A stretch of 64,000 nt of DNA from Maratus speciosus. Lineage: Eukaryota; Arthropoda; Arachnida; Araneae; Salticidae. The position numbers and the translations under genes are program-made. The notes beneath the pieces were generated by a model. It saw nothing but the letters and a program-made list of their open reading frames with translations. It was not told the DNA's origin and did not search any database. This document shows positions 35,918 to 47,400 of the stretch, in pieces. Numbering within the stretch: position 1 is the stretch's first letter; each line of letters starts with the position of its first letter. The DNA is taken from the NCBI GenBank assembly GCA_963932465.1, contig OZ010799.1, positions 284,776,083-284,840,082 on the forward strand, read 5' to 3'.

Positions 35918-36691
35918 TGAAATGATAAAAAGCCCCTTTTTAAAATTTAAATTTAGAAATTAAAATTAAAACTTTTAAAATGCTTTTGTAATTGTGTCTC
36001 AGTTGATTGAATGAGGTTGCCCCTGTTAAGTCAGTTTTCCCGCATCGCATTTTATAACTTTTAGAGATCGTTTTGGCACATCTCATAAGAATATTTTTGC
36101 TGAATAAGTGCAATTTATAAGTCTTGCTGCATTCGATCGGCCAACTCAAACCACAGCCTGTATCCCGGGCAGTCAATCATTCAGCTAACGACCAATTATA
36201 GTTTAAAGACGCCTCCTTTGACTTCAACGGCCCCTAGCTGGAATAATGCGAAATACAGCATATTTATACCGATGCACAGGGCCCCGGACGGGGCTTTTGA
36301 CCATCAAAAGAATGCCCTAACTCCACGACACTCGGCTCTCTAAGTATCGCTTAGCGGTACACATAATTCCCAAGCCCGATGTCCATAAAGTAAATTAGCA
36401 GCTCTCAAGCCAAAAGGGGCCTGATTTCTCAAAAGGATGTAACAAAGGAACAATAAATCAGGTCCCCGGAAAAACTGTGTCTTTATTGGAATAACTACTG
36501 TCTGAATCTGACTTTGATTTCCCGGATGCCACTCGCGGCCTGCGACTACCTAAAGATGATAGAAGTTCCGAGGATTCGCTCAGAAATCGGCACGCACGCG
36601 TCCGCGGTTCGCGCCCCTGCCCCCAGCGGTCGGGCCTTGGCCGACGACACGACAGAAGATCCATAACTGGAGTAGCGACGAATTCGTTACA
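35918..36691 (+). repeat. 3' LTR of gypsy element
   Basis: 774 bp, same TGAAATG...TTACA ends as the 5' LTR. It lacks the 14-bp duplication of the 5' copy and differs at two other bases that I can see, indicating recent insertion. Confidence 0.95.
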
Positions 36692-37454
36692 TATATATAA
36701 ACAATTATACTAAATTTGAATATTTAAATACATATTGTTCTGAATTTCTTTCGCGCAATAAACTAAAAGTTTTGAAGCATTTTATAAACTAATGAAAGAT
36801 GTATTTCTTGAAAATGTCATCATTATCATTAAAAAAATTCTTTTTTTCTTATTAGCTATAGAAAAATCAGCAATTCAACACAAAGTTTAACTTTTAGATT
36901 ATTGCACAACTACAAATCATCTTTGTAAGAACTTTTGAGTAAGCAAATTTATTTAAAAAAATAAAATAAGTCAGTTTTATGCTGACATACAATTTTACCA
37001 AAAATTATGATGTCCAGAAAGAATTAAATGGCAAAATTAATGCAGGTCACAGGACCACTAAAAAAAAAAAATCTATTATAAATTGCCTGACAGCAGTCAC
37101 TTCCTCTTACAAGGAGAAAGAAAAAAAAAATTCTTATATTCCATTGAAATGATTACACTTTTCAGGTTATGTTAATACAGTAAGTAGACTTCCTCAAAAT
37201 CTGCACAGCCCCGGAACAGAGGTTGTGGAGATTTCTAATCGTTGCTTTGTTTACATTTTTTAAACAGTAATTTGAATGTAATAATGCAATCAAATTATAA
37301 TGAATTCTTACAGTATAGTAAAATAAATTAAGTAAAACTAAAATGATAAAAAGTAAAGGTCCAGCAAATAATTAATGTATAATTAAGTACTATGCATAGC
37401 AAAAGATGAGATACATTTCCCTTGAATTATTCAATAAAAAACTATTAATTCACA

Positions 37455-37755
37455 TCAAAATCAAAGTAAGAAAATTTTATTTTAGGTTTGCCTTGCAATC
37501 TTAATAACCAAAAAGCTTGATCAATTCCGTAAGTATATTTGGTAAAAAGATTGTGATTACCAGTGATACAGCAATATCTTAATTTTTTTGAAAAATAAAT
37601 TACACTTTCTTCATGAAAAACCATTAGTACAGTTATATTATCAAGAGTTACATATTAAATTATACATATGGAACGATATGAAACTAAAAAATTTTGTAAT
37701 TTTGCCCCTAAATCTGAACTGATAGTTTCATTGTTTACATAGTATGTGATAATGT
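37455..37755. other. Noncoding stretch outside the palindrome
   Basis: AT-rich, no feature recognised. Its mirror, if any, would lie before the window start. Confidence 0.5.
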
Positions 37756-37768
37756 GCAGGTTTGAAGG

Positions 37769-38003
37769 TTGGTTGATATTTTGACGGCCGATTATCTACG
37801 CTAGGGATATAGGCCCGAGGGGGAGTGCACTTCGTGGGGGTCTTTCTAAAGGAACCTAACCTGTATTTACGCATGGAAATCCATGGCTCGAAGAAAACCA
37901 TGAAAACTCCGAACGATTAGGCCGACGGGCGCGATTGGGTTCGAACCCAGCACCTCCCGTCTACCAGCTTTGAGAGCAGAACCTCTCAGCCACTGGTGGG
38001 GCG
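37769..38003 (-). mobile_element. tRNA-derived SINE
   Basis: A 235-bp element flanked by a perfect 13-bp duplication, gcaggtttgaagg (37756-37768, 38004-38016), as produced by LINE-type target-primed insertion. On the minus strand the head contains an A-box-like TGGCTGAGAGG (37982-37992) and a B-box GGGTTCGAACCC (37937-37948), the internal RNA polymerase III promoter of tRNA genes. The spacing between boxes is that of a tRNA head. The remaining 160 bp is a family-specific body and there is no poly-A tail. It is clearly more GC-rich than its surroundings. A functional tRNA is unlikely because no acceptor stem is formed. Confidence 0.85.
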
Positions 38004-38016
38004 GCAGGTTTGAAGG

Positions 38017-38314
38017 AGTCTACTGTATTAGCATATATAGAATTTAATTTTATATAAGTGCTAACAGACATTTTTAACAAAAATAGATGCTTCTATATTA
38101 ACACAGTCAACCACTTTTTATAAAAAAAAAAAAAAAAAAAAAAAAACGTAAGCCAAACTGTAACTCCAATAAATAAATATTGTGCCATTAGAATCTTAAA
38201 AAAACACAAGAAATTCAGAAGAACAGCACTCATTAAAGTATCAAATATAAGAAACTTTAAGCAATAAAACTTACAATGTATTAAATGACAACAGAAAAAA
38301 AACTTGGATATTTA
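38017..38314. other. Noncoding stretch with A tract
   Basis: Contains an A run near 38121-38146. No gene or element is recognised. Confidence 0.5.
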
Positions 38315-38916
38315 GGTATACACTACTTGATTATCCCATCAACCAATTTCACCAAATTATACAAATTGACAATTTTTATTTTAAATAGTGAAAGAACAAA
38401 TAAATTAGTAAAACATTAATAAAAATACAAAGAAAAAGTTGAATTAAAAATCACTTAATGACATGTATCATGTTTTAATGTCAAGTGAATGTGACATTTA
38501 CGATCATCTATTATTGGCATTTAATCTTATATAGTGTTGAATCTTTAAAAAGGGGCCGCCAGGCAGGAATTTTTCAAAAAAGGAACACTATTCTAAAATA
38601 AGGGCACATTTTTTTTTTTTTTTACAAAAGAGCACACTTGTACCTTGTTCCCAAAACATATTTTGAACTGGTTTGTCCAGAACCTCTAGAATTTGCAATA
38701 TTTTCCCAATATCAATTGAATTTCCGCGGGGTGCATTAGGAAGTGTTAAAAAGGGTAGCTGGGTGCATCGGAACGGTTTAAAAGAGCCGCCGGATGCAAA
38801 AAAGAAATAAAAAGGGCCTCCAGGACTATGTGCCCTACTAAAGCGGCTTAGAGTCAACAATACTTATAGTTTGGCGATAGTTTTTGGGTCGACGGGATAA
38901 TCAAGTAGTACCTACT
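38315..38916. mobile_element. GGTACTT-type MITE, diverged, with inner insertion
   Basis: Left CACTACTTGATTATCCCATC and right, reversed, GGTACTACTTGATTATCCC, followed on both sides by ACC-rich continuations of the GTTATCCCGTCGACC subfamily. Flanks gatattta (38307-38314) and aatattta (38917-38924) match at seven of eight bases. About 330 bp of unrelated, GC-richer sequence (38545-38865) appears inserted inside. Confidence 0.55.
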
Positions 38917-39102
38917 AATATTTATTTACATTATTTTTCTTAATTATCCATCCATTTTGGCTGGTGGATAAATGTATGTGAATTGAAACTTGAAGTGACT
39001 TGTAACATGAATTGAAACTGATCTATTGTAAATTGTAAGTAATTATGCATCACAACATTTATTCAAGATTTTTTATATTTTAATATTGTGATGTCACAGT
39101 TT

Positions 39103-39336
39103 AATGACTACCTATTTTTTTATTATTATTATTAACAAAATAACTAATAAATCAGTAAACATCATTAAAAATACAAATAAATGTTGAATTAAAAAGCACT
39201 TGATCAGATAAACACAAGCAATGCACCTGACATCAATGAATTTGACAGCACGGTCATGCATTTTTTGGTTTTAAATCCTACAGTTAGGCAATTTTCTTCT
39301 TTTTTTTTTTAATGAATGAAAAGTGGTCAACAGGAT
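39103..39336. mobile_element. Diverged GGTACTT-type MITE fragment
   Basis: The interior shares AACAAAATAACTAATAAAT and GTTGAATTAAAAAGCACTTG with 38315-38916. The right end GTCAACAGGATAACTGATTAGTAC corresponds to GACGGGATAATCAAGTAGTACC in subfamily members. The left end is decayed. Confidence 0.45.
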
Positions 39337-40290
39337 AACTGATTAGTACATAAAAATGTAATACTGTGTAGTCCCTTTTAGATAAAGTGGCCACTTATAA
39401 AATTTTACTACTGGCCGCTAATGAAATTTTCCAGTTTTACCGCTTACCTGGAAAATTTTCAAACATGCTGAAACAACCGAAAATAAGTTGAGAACAAGCA
39501 AAGATTTCATTAATAATATAATAATAATCTAAATCAAAATTTCAGTGCTATTAAATACATTTTATATTACTTTTAATTTTAATTTAAGTAATAACTATTC
39601 CAAACAAATAATTTTTCTATCAAATAATTTTCTCTTTCTGGAACATTTGAAATTCAGTTTGGTTTTCAAATGCATAAAATTGGCTGGTGCTCATACTTAA
39701 AAGCCAAGCAATCAAAAAGTTTTCCCCATTTTTAAGTAAAGGCAGAAAATATTTTACAAAATGCTGTCAAAGTTGACACTTTGAAAGAAATTTCTATAAA
39801 GCAACAGTGGGGAGAGAAAGAAACTGATGTCATGATCATGAAACAATTATTTAGGTATAACTAAAGATTTAATTAATTTAACAAAAAAAAATATATTACA
39901 AACAATTTTAATAATCATAATCATGCCAGCAAATTTTATGCTTTAAAATTTAAAAATTCATCGAAATGATACTGAATACTGAGTGAAAACGTTTTTAGAT
40001 AACCGATTTAGCATGACATTTAAATATATGAAAGATATGCATGTAATACATCATTTAAACCAAAAGTGTTGATCATGAAAAGGTTTACTCTATATAATAA
40101 TTATAAAAGACGCTCTGGAACATTTTAAACTAATCATAACGACAAATTGTGAAAAAAGTTCTGGGATTTCTCAGAAGATTCAACATCCTATATAAGAATT
40201 GCACTTCGTAAAACTTTTTCAAAATTGTAGTTTAATGATTCGGTTTCTTCGCTTAATCTTTTAAAAACGTCAAGGTGTAAAACAAAAACT
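39337..40290. other. Noncoding stretch
   Basis: Nothing coding. A CTGTGTAGTCCCTTTTAG motif after TA at 39361 is pogo-like but has no visible partner. Confidence 0.45.
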
Positions 40291-40294
40291 TAGG

Positions 40295-40413
40295 CTGCGT
40301 TCAGCGACGCCACCCTTTCAACCCTAGAGGGCTACCCTGTCACGTGAGGTGCTACAGCCCTTTCACCCTGACTGAAAGCCAGGGTTCTTCGGGGTGGTTC
40401 GTTGCTGAACGGC
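40295..40413. repeat. GC-rich palindromic MITE-like repeat
   Basis: Left GGCTGCGTTCAGCGACGCC pairs with the reverse of the right end, GCCGTTCAGCAACGAACC, and an inner CAACCCT/AGGGTT pair extends the stem. It is about 120 bp and much richer in GC than its flanks. No clear target duplication, so superfamily unassigned. Confidence 0.5.
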
Positions 40414-40419
40414 ATGGGG

Positions 40420-41590
40420 TGAGGTTATTTGACAAGACAGCAAAACAGTAAACAAATATGGCTGAGACGTTGATTTTCTGAAATAAACATGGCGTTTTAT
40501 TTACAATTTACACATCGGATTTAATGTTATGTGGCGAAATTTATTATTAAAATTCTCACGATTTAGTTAGTATAGTGCTTTTTAAAATGAAATAATTAAA
40601 GGAAAGTGGATTGCCAAATTTATCAAGATATGATTGCAAATTGCATGAAATTATCCATGCCGTTCCGTTGAGGAGTTTTGTGATTCATTGTTTTTATTTT
40701 GCACATTTGAGTGTGGCGTTATTATCGAATTTCAAAAATGAAAATTTTGTTGGTTTTGCACTCGTGATTTTCATCTAGTACAGTCAAGATTTTTGTTATA
40801 CCGCAGATAAACTTGTCCCCTGCAGTATGATTTAATAGATGTTTTCTTTTAATTTGAAACTAAATCTATATCTGGAATGCTTTCTTAGCCATAACGTGAC
40901 ATTTGAAATAAGGATTTCTTTTTTCAACTGGAATTCAACAACTTTTAGTAAATGCATCATGCATGTATTGCTGCAATAAATAATATTTGTTTATATGCAT
41001 TTTTTTAATTCATTTCATTATATCTGTTATTCATTGTGTATATTAAAGGACAAGTCTGTAATAATATATTTAAATAAAGATTTAAATATTCTTATCTATT
41101 AGTTGTAACATTTAAAATATATTGAAACCTCAAATTTGAAAGCTCAATTTAAAAAAAAAAAAAAAAATGTTTGCTTATTTCAGTTTTAATTTGTCACTAT
41201 ATCTATAATATCATATTCAGTTTCAGTCCTTGAAAGATATCAGGATAATAAATATTGAAAGTAAATCAATGTTTTTAATTGGGAATCTTAACTGAGCAAA
41301 TATCTTAATTGAGAAGCAAATTAGCTTGAATATATATAATATCTTGGTTCCTATTTTTGGTACATATTTATGAAATAATTTTACAGTAAATTTTAAAATT
41401 ATTATGTGTTCGCAAGACAGAAAATGTACAATAGCAACATAAACAATTACTTCGATTCTTAGACATTTCAACATTCAAATAAGTATTCAAAAAATTAATG
41501 TGACTTAGAATAAAAGAAGAAAAGGAGGGTTAAAAACATCATAACTTTTGAAGCTGTAGTATAATAAAAATTAGTGTTGTGAAAATATTT
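40420..41590. other. Noncoding stretch
   Basis: AT-rich, with short frames only. A CAGTCAAGATTTTTGTTATA motif after TA at 40779 looks like a solitary pogo-type end. Confidence 0.45.
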
Positions 41591-41832
41591 CTCTGTCACA
41601 GGGGCGCGCCTGACTTGTTAGGCGCCTGTGTGCAAAACTTCAGCTTGCGCCCTATATCGCTCTCTGAAAAACTATCGTTTCATAAAAACTTACATGGGAT
41701 CACAAATGAAATCTTACAAAATATAGTATAATTTTAAAATATATATAAACTAGAGAACAGGAATTCTGCTTTTTTAGAATGTAGTGTCGCCCCCGGCATT
41801 TCCATTACTTCATTTTCTTCTGATGGACTGAT

Positions 41833-42025
41833 GGTTTCTATTATTATGAAACAGCCATTATAAATGAAGTGTTAGGTGAAGATGAAAGAGCAGCCGTAAA
41901 AAGTTTGAACACTTATTTTCTGGTCAGAATGGGGGGGGGGGGGGGGATGGCCATAATTTTTTTTTACGGCTGATCTTTCACCTAACACTTCATTTATAAT
42001 GGCTGTTTCATAATAATAGAAGCCA
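41833..42025. repeat. Near-perfect hairpin
   Basis: About 70 bp from 41833 (GGTTTCTATTATTATGAAAC) is repeated inverted and almost unchanged up to 42025. The loop contains a long G tract (41931-41946). No transposon duplication was identified. Confidence 0.75.
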
Positions 42026-42030
42026 CCAGT

Positions 42031-42190
42031 TAGAGTCCTGCATCGGGTCGGGTTACCCGCTTTTACCCGAAACCGACCCGACCCGCGGTTCGGGTCGGGT
42101 CGGGTTGGAGCTATATTTCCCAGTTGCGGGTCGGGTCGGGTCGGGTTGGCTTTTTTACTCTTGTGGGTCGGGTTCGGGTTGACCCGCTTT
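42031..42190 (+). mobile_element. Terminal fragment of a hAT with CGGGTCGGGTT repeats
   Basis: Starts TAGAGTCCTGCATCGGGTCG and continues with alternating GGGTCGGGTT and ACCCGACCCG blocks that can fold back. The same terminus occurs at 42594, and a reversed version ends near 57345. No matching partner was placed with confidence. Confidence 0.5.
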
Positions 42191-42696
42191 TTTAAAAGAA
42201 TGTGGAAAATATTTTTTCCCGTTAAAAGCCTTTATAAACCGCAGATCAAAGTTTCACAAAAGCAAAATGTATCCCTGTCTGTTTTGTATTTAGTCATCCT
42301 TTCACCAGTCTCCGAAATAACAAACTGCATTATATTTTTATCGTATTTTAAAAATACAATACGCAGCAAAATGCTAAATGGTCCTTCCTGTTTATCAAGT
42401 GAATAATTTAATTGTGGTGATACGCGATGCAGTATGTTAGACGGGAAAATTTTCAAAATAATAAATGCTGATAAACTAAAGACAGATGGCCACTTGTGTA
42501 AAACAAGGTGTATCGTTATAAATGGAACTTTTGAAACCGCAACTAATTTTAAAGCATATTTAAAGATTAGATTTTTTGTTTTATACCATTTAGAGTCCTG
42601 CATCGGATCGGGTCAAAGGTTTCACTATAGTTGAATATTAAAGAATATAGATTTGTTCATTCTTCACTGTAAAACATAAAAATGATATTAGAGAAT

Positions 42697-43032
42697 TAGA
42701 GGTCTGCACGGGCCGGAATTACCAGGCCCGGAAACGGCCCTCCCCGTCCCGTCCCGTGTAAAACTTAAAAATTTGGCCCTAGCCCGGCAAGGCCCGTTTA
42801 TAATTTTATCGGCTTCGTCTAAATATTTATATCGGGCCGGTAGACCGGCTTAATTGTATCTATCGGCCCGGCCTGGCAGCGCCGTTCATTTTTTTTATGC
42901 CGGCCCGGACCGTTTATTGTGTTTATCAGCCCGGCCCGTTGAAAAAACTGTCCTAATAAAGCGGCCTGGTCAGTTTGAAATTTTGCCGACCCACCGCGGC
43001 CCGGTACCGGCCGCGACCGGTGCAGACCTCTA
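42697..43032. mobile_element. GC-rich non-autonomous hAT
   Basis: Ends TAGAGGTCTGCACGGGCCGG and, reversed, TAGAGGTCTGCACCGGTCGC. Flanks are ttagagaat and ttagagat, an 8-bp duplication with one extra base on the left. The 336-bp interior is rich in CGGCCCGG blocks. Frames across it are artefacts of that repeat. Confidence 0.75.
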
Positions 43033-43084
43033 TTAGAGATACGTAGATAATTTTTCATAACGGTATTAAAACATCATTTGCTTT

Positions 43085-43270
43085 CCTTAAATCGCGGGTT
43101 CGGGTCGGGTTGCGGGTTGAAATATTGCGGGTTCGAGTCGGGTGCGGGTTGATATACTTCGGGTTCGGGTCGGGTTGCGGGTTGTCTGAAATTATTTTTG
43201 CGGGTTCCGGTTGGGTTGCGGGTTGACTTAAAATGGAATTTGCGGGTTCGGGTCGGGTTAATAACTCGGT
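43085..43270. repeat. GCGGGTTCGGGTCGGGTT repeat block
   Basis: Five irregular copies of a GCGGGTTCGGGTCGGGTT-type unit separated by AT-rich spacers. It probably belongs to the hAT family seen at 42031. It ends beside a pogo-like terminus reading CAGTAGAGTTCCGCTTAACC on the minus strand from about 43286. Confidence 0.55.
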
Positions 43271-43599
43271 TAAGCGGAACTCTACTGCAGTACAAAACAT
43301 ATTTCAATTTTTAGACTGAAAACAAACGTTCTATTTTATGTAAAATGACGCTTAAGAATTCCATATTTACGATCTACTCTTAAACATCTACATTAAAGCA
43401 TGCATAGCACATTACTATCACGAAATAATGCACAAATGCAGCAAAAAGATTCCGTCATTCAAGAAAACCGAAAAAAAAAAACCCTTGCTATCTAATGATT
43501 CATAGATACTTACAATTAAATATAGTATATAATAGCTCCATTGTTTTAACAGAAATCATTCGTTTATATTTTTTTTTCAAAATAGCACTTATTTTAATT

Positions 43600-43890
43600 A
43601 CATTTTCTTTCGGTTGTTACGAGAAAATGGCAACAAAAATATATAATTACTATTTTAAAACTATTTTTCCTTTACTTTCTACTGAAATGGAGTACTGCCG
43701 TTGCCAATATTAAGCAAATGGCTCCAAAAACTACAAAAAAAAAAAAAAAAAAATTAATATTTCAAAAATAAATGAAGATACAGTTTTCAAACAAAATGCA
43801 TTGAAAAGAACTTTTTTTTTTTTCAATACGACGGTATAAAAATCGAAAATGTGCGATACTTAGAAGTTTAAAAAATTGCTAAAGAGTATT
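43600..43890 (+). repeat. Inverted repeat partner of 50590-50880
   Basis: Diverged reverse-complement copy of 50590-50880; shared blocks include TGGAGTACT, the AAACTGTATCT region and ACCGTCGTAT. The pair brackets the BEL/Pao element asymmetrically. It may be one repeat family in two orientations or the long ends of an older element. Confidence 0.6.
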
Positions 43891-44004
43891 TAATCGTAAT
43901 GCTTTGTTTTACAGCTAGCTTCTGTAAGGTAACGTTATTTTTTGGACACAAAATAAGCTGGGAGAAAGAAATAGCATACCGTACCGGACGCTAATAAATA
44001 AAGG

Positions 44005-44263
44005 TGTATTCGATAGCTCACTTTTATAGGAATGTGACTGTACTGTGGTCAATGAATAGATAGTCCACGCTTCTAAAACACAACACAACATTTAATTATT
44101 TACATAAAATTCAAAGGAGACTGGCAATGGTTGATACATTGCGCTTACGTCGTAACTTACATGGAGAACAACAACAAAACTGGCGGGGAATCCTCGCCCG
44201 CGCCCCTTCCAGTCCAAAGCGCTTGTAGCGCCCTCTCACAAATTATGATATACGGAGGAAACA
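44005..44263 (-). repeat. 3' LTR of BEL/Pao element
   Basis: On the plus strand starts TGTATTCGATAGCTC and ends CGGAGGAAACA. Identical by eye to 49828-50086. A polypurine-type GGGGGAG (minus strand, 44264-44270) adjoins it. Confidence 0.96.
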
Positions 44264-44472
44264 CTCCCCCGGGGATTGAAATGCAAATTTCAATATACAT
44301 TAACATATAAATTTGCAAAAAAAAAAAAAAAATGTTCACACAAGAAAAATTATAGCATATAACAACTTACATACACAATAATAATACAAGAATAAATTCA
44401 CTATAACACTAGAATAAATACAGAAATAATATATACATTTTAAAGTTTGCTTAGGGAAAGAAAGGAAATTTG

Positions 44473-47400
44473 TTACTCAACTGGTAATATACAGACATCT
44501 CGGACGTTTCTTTTAAAAATTCGCCCATCTGGTAAGCGTAAATTCACCGTTCGAATTATATTATCCCTTCCCTTAAAAACTTCTACTATTCTACCAACCA
44601 ACCATTTGGTGGAAGGTAAATTTTCCTGCTTTATTAGTACCAAAGTTCCTTTCTGTACATCATCTTTTTTAAATTTCCATTTCCCCCACTGTTGGAGATT
44701 ATTCAAATAATCGCGCTTCCAAAGTTTCCAAATTTGTTGGCTAAATTTGGTGATTATCTGCCATTTTGCCAATCTATTTTCATTAATTTCATCTAACTGA
44801 GGTTCGGCGATCGAAGTAATTGGCCTACCGATAAGGAAATGTGAGGGTGTCAAAGTTTCGAAATTTTCAAAATCTGGGGATAGTGGGGTAAGGGGGCGAG
44901 AGTTCAAAACTCCCTCAATTTCCGCTAATATCGTTAAAAATTCTTCTAAAGTTAATTTTTGATCACCTATTACCCTTTTCAAATGAAACTTGAACGATTT
45001 TACTGCTGCTTCCCAGATGCCGCCAAAATTAGGAGATTTGGGGGGAATAAATTCCCATTTGATACCCTCCTGGGTTAAAAAGTTACACAATTCCTCATCT
45101 GGGACACTAACCAGTTTATGCAATTTTTTCAACTCGATGTCAGCTCCAATGAACGTTTTTGCATTATCAGATAGAATTTTGGCACATTTCCCTCGTCTGC
45201 CAAAGAAACGTTTTAAACTAGCTATAAAAGCTTGAGTTGTGAGATCTGAAACAAAGTCCAGGTGTATTGCTTTGGTGCATAGACATATATACACTACTAC
45301 ATAAACTTTATTTAATACACCCTTCCTTTGATTTCTAAATTTAATAGAAAAGGGTCCACAGTAATCCAGGCCTGTCACGGAAAATGCAAAATTTGGGGTC
45401 ACACGTTCCCTTGGCAGATCGGCCATCAACTGGGAGCTGACAACAGGCTTATTTTTGAAGCATGTCACACATTTGTGAACAATTTTCCGGCAATTATTCC
45501 TGCCATTAAGTGGCCAAAATTTCTGTCTAACATGGAAAAGCAAGGCTTGTGGGCCTAAATGAAAATACTTCAAATGGAAATAATTTAAGATAATATTTGT
45601 TAACTTATGATTGGCAGGCAACACAATTGGAAATTTAGAGTTAGGCGGCAAATCGGCATGCGATAAACGGCCACCAACTCTAATTAATCCTTCATTTCCC
45701 AGGAATACATTTAAAGAAGATAATCTACTATTATGCTTAACAGGCTTACCCTTTTTGAGACATTTTATTTCATCTCGAAACTCACCCTTTTGTGCTGACC
45801 GAATTAAAAATAATTCGGCTTGTCTCACTTCATCTAGTGTTAGTGGTCCCCTTGTTTTCTGTGGGTTGCGACAATTCTTGTAAAATCTAAAAATAAAACT
45901 AATTATACGTATTAATTTTATAAAATTATTAGTCAATGAAAAAATGTGTTCAATTATAGAATGTTCAGTGGTGATAGATAAGGTGGTAAAGTCATGAATA
46001 TTGTCCACGGAGTCTCTTTTTAGTTCATTTAAATAGATCTCCTGATCTGGAACTACTAGTGATTGTTCGTTGTTACAAATATCTAACGAGTCCTTGAGAA
46101 ATTCTGGACCAGTCCACCATTTGTGACTCTGAATAAGATCTTCCGATTTTATACCTCTAGTCAGCAAATCTGCAGGATTCTCAGACCCTGCACAATGAAA
46201 CCACCTGGATGGGTCTGTCAGTGATTGGATTTCTTTGACCCGGTTAGACACGAATGATTTCCACCTATTTGCAGACCCCTTTATCCAATAAAGGGCAATC
46301 TGGGAATCGGTCCATAGAAACATAGAAGACGGTCCCTTGCGATCTAGCACCTTCTTCACCTCACAAGTTAGACGCGCTGCTAGTAATGCACCCAACAGTT
46401 CCAGCCGGGGTAATGACACCTTTCTCAGGGGTGCCACTCTGCTTTTCGATGTTAGCAATTTAATGGAAGACTGGGTCTTGGAATATATTTGGAGATATAT
46501 GACAGCACCGTATGCTTTGGGACTGGCATCGGCAAAGGTGTGCAGTATTACTTTATATTCAGAGTCTTCAGGGAACTGAAACACATTTCGAGGAATATTT
46601 AGTTGTACTAATTGAGGTAACTCGGAACACCATTGTTCCCACAGCTTTGAAATATCGGGGGGCAATTCTTCATCCCATGTTAAATTCCTATTCCACAATT
46701 CTTGAAACAACAGTTTAATTCGTATTGTAAGTGGCGATATGAGACCCAAGGGGTCAAAAATTCTACCTGCTACTTGCAGAACGAACCTCTTCGTATTTTT
46801 TGCCTTGCACAAAAATTCTACTAAATTATCAATATCGATCATCAACATGTCCTGTTTAGGTTGCCATAACAGTCCTAATACCTTATGTGGTTTATTTTCC
46901 TCAAAGGGCTGAGGTAAAGTACTAAACCCGTTCTTCTCCCACGATTCCATTACTACTTCGTTGTTCGATATCCATTTTCGAAAAGTCATACTAGCTTCCT
47001 TCATAATTCTGTGTGATTGTTGTGAAATGTTCAGTGCATCTTGTACCGTGTCGCTACCGGCAATGAGATCATCAACATAAATACAAGTATCGAGTATTTC
47101 GGTTGTCACCGGATATTCCTTCTTAAATTTACTAAGATGTTGTTTTATAGTGGCTGATAGTAAAAATGGGCTTGAGTTCAAACCAAATGTTAGGCGTAAG
47201 AATCTGTACATAATAACTTTAAATTCATCACCGTTGACAGGATTGTCATCTATAAACAAGAATCTTAAAACGTCTCTATCTTTTTCGTTGATAGAAATTT
47301 GTAAAAAGGCCTTTTCTATGTCGGCCAAAACAGCAATTTTATTTAATCTAAAAAAAATCAACAAATGGAAAATGTTCGGATTTAGGTTACTGCCTGCATC

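Larger units (their letters stand above)
29037..36691 (+). mobile_element. Ty3/gypsy LTR retrotransposon, recently inserted, defective
   Basis: A 7.66-kb element between two near-identical LTRs, inserted into the TA microsatellite that corresponds to 750-780 of the left arm. The target duplication is TATA-type and cannot be delimited within the repeat. Order is LTR, leader, gag, protease, reverse transcriptase, RNase H, integrase, noncoding 3' region, LTR. That order, with integrase last, and the GPY-type integrase C-terminus identify Ty3/gypsy (Metaviridae). Defects are a shortened gag and one stop codon between protease and reverse transcriptase. No envelope frame follows pol. Confidence 0.96.
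21874..37454 (-). repeat. Right arm of giant inverted repeat (with gypsy insertion)
   Basis: Reverse complement of 1-7972 once the Ty3/gypsy element at 29037-36691 is removed; the remaining length, about 7.9 kb, agrees with the left arm. The match ends outward at 37454 only because the left arm reaches the window start there. Element order, target duplications and nested insertions mirror the left arm. Confidence 0.95.

Noticed and set aside
37769..38003. A functional tRNA gene
   Set aside because: A and B boxes are present but no acceptor stem or complete cloverleaf forms, and a 13-bp insertion duplication shows it is a SINE.
42819..43307. Proline/arginine-rich frames
   Set aside because: They translate the CGGGTCGGGTT and CGGCCCGG simple repeats at hAT ends.
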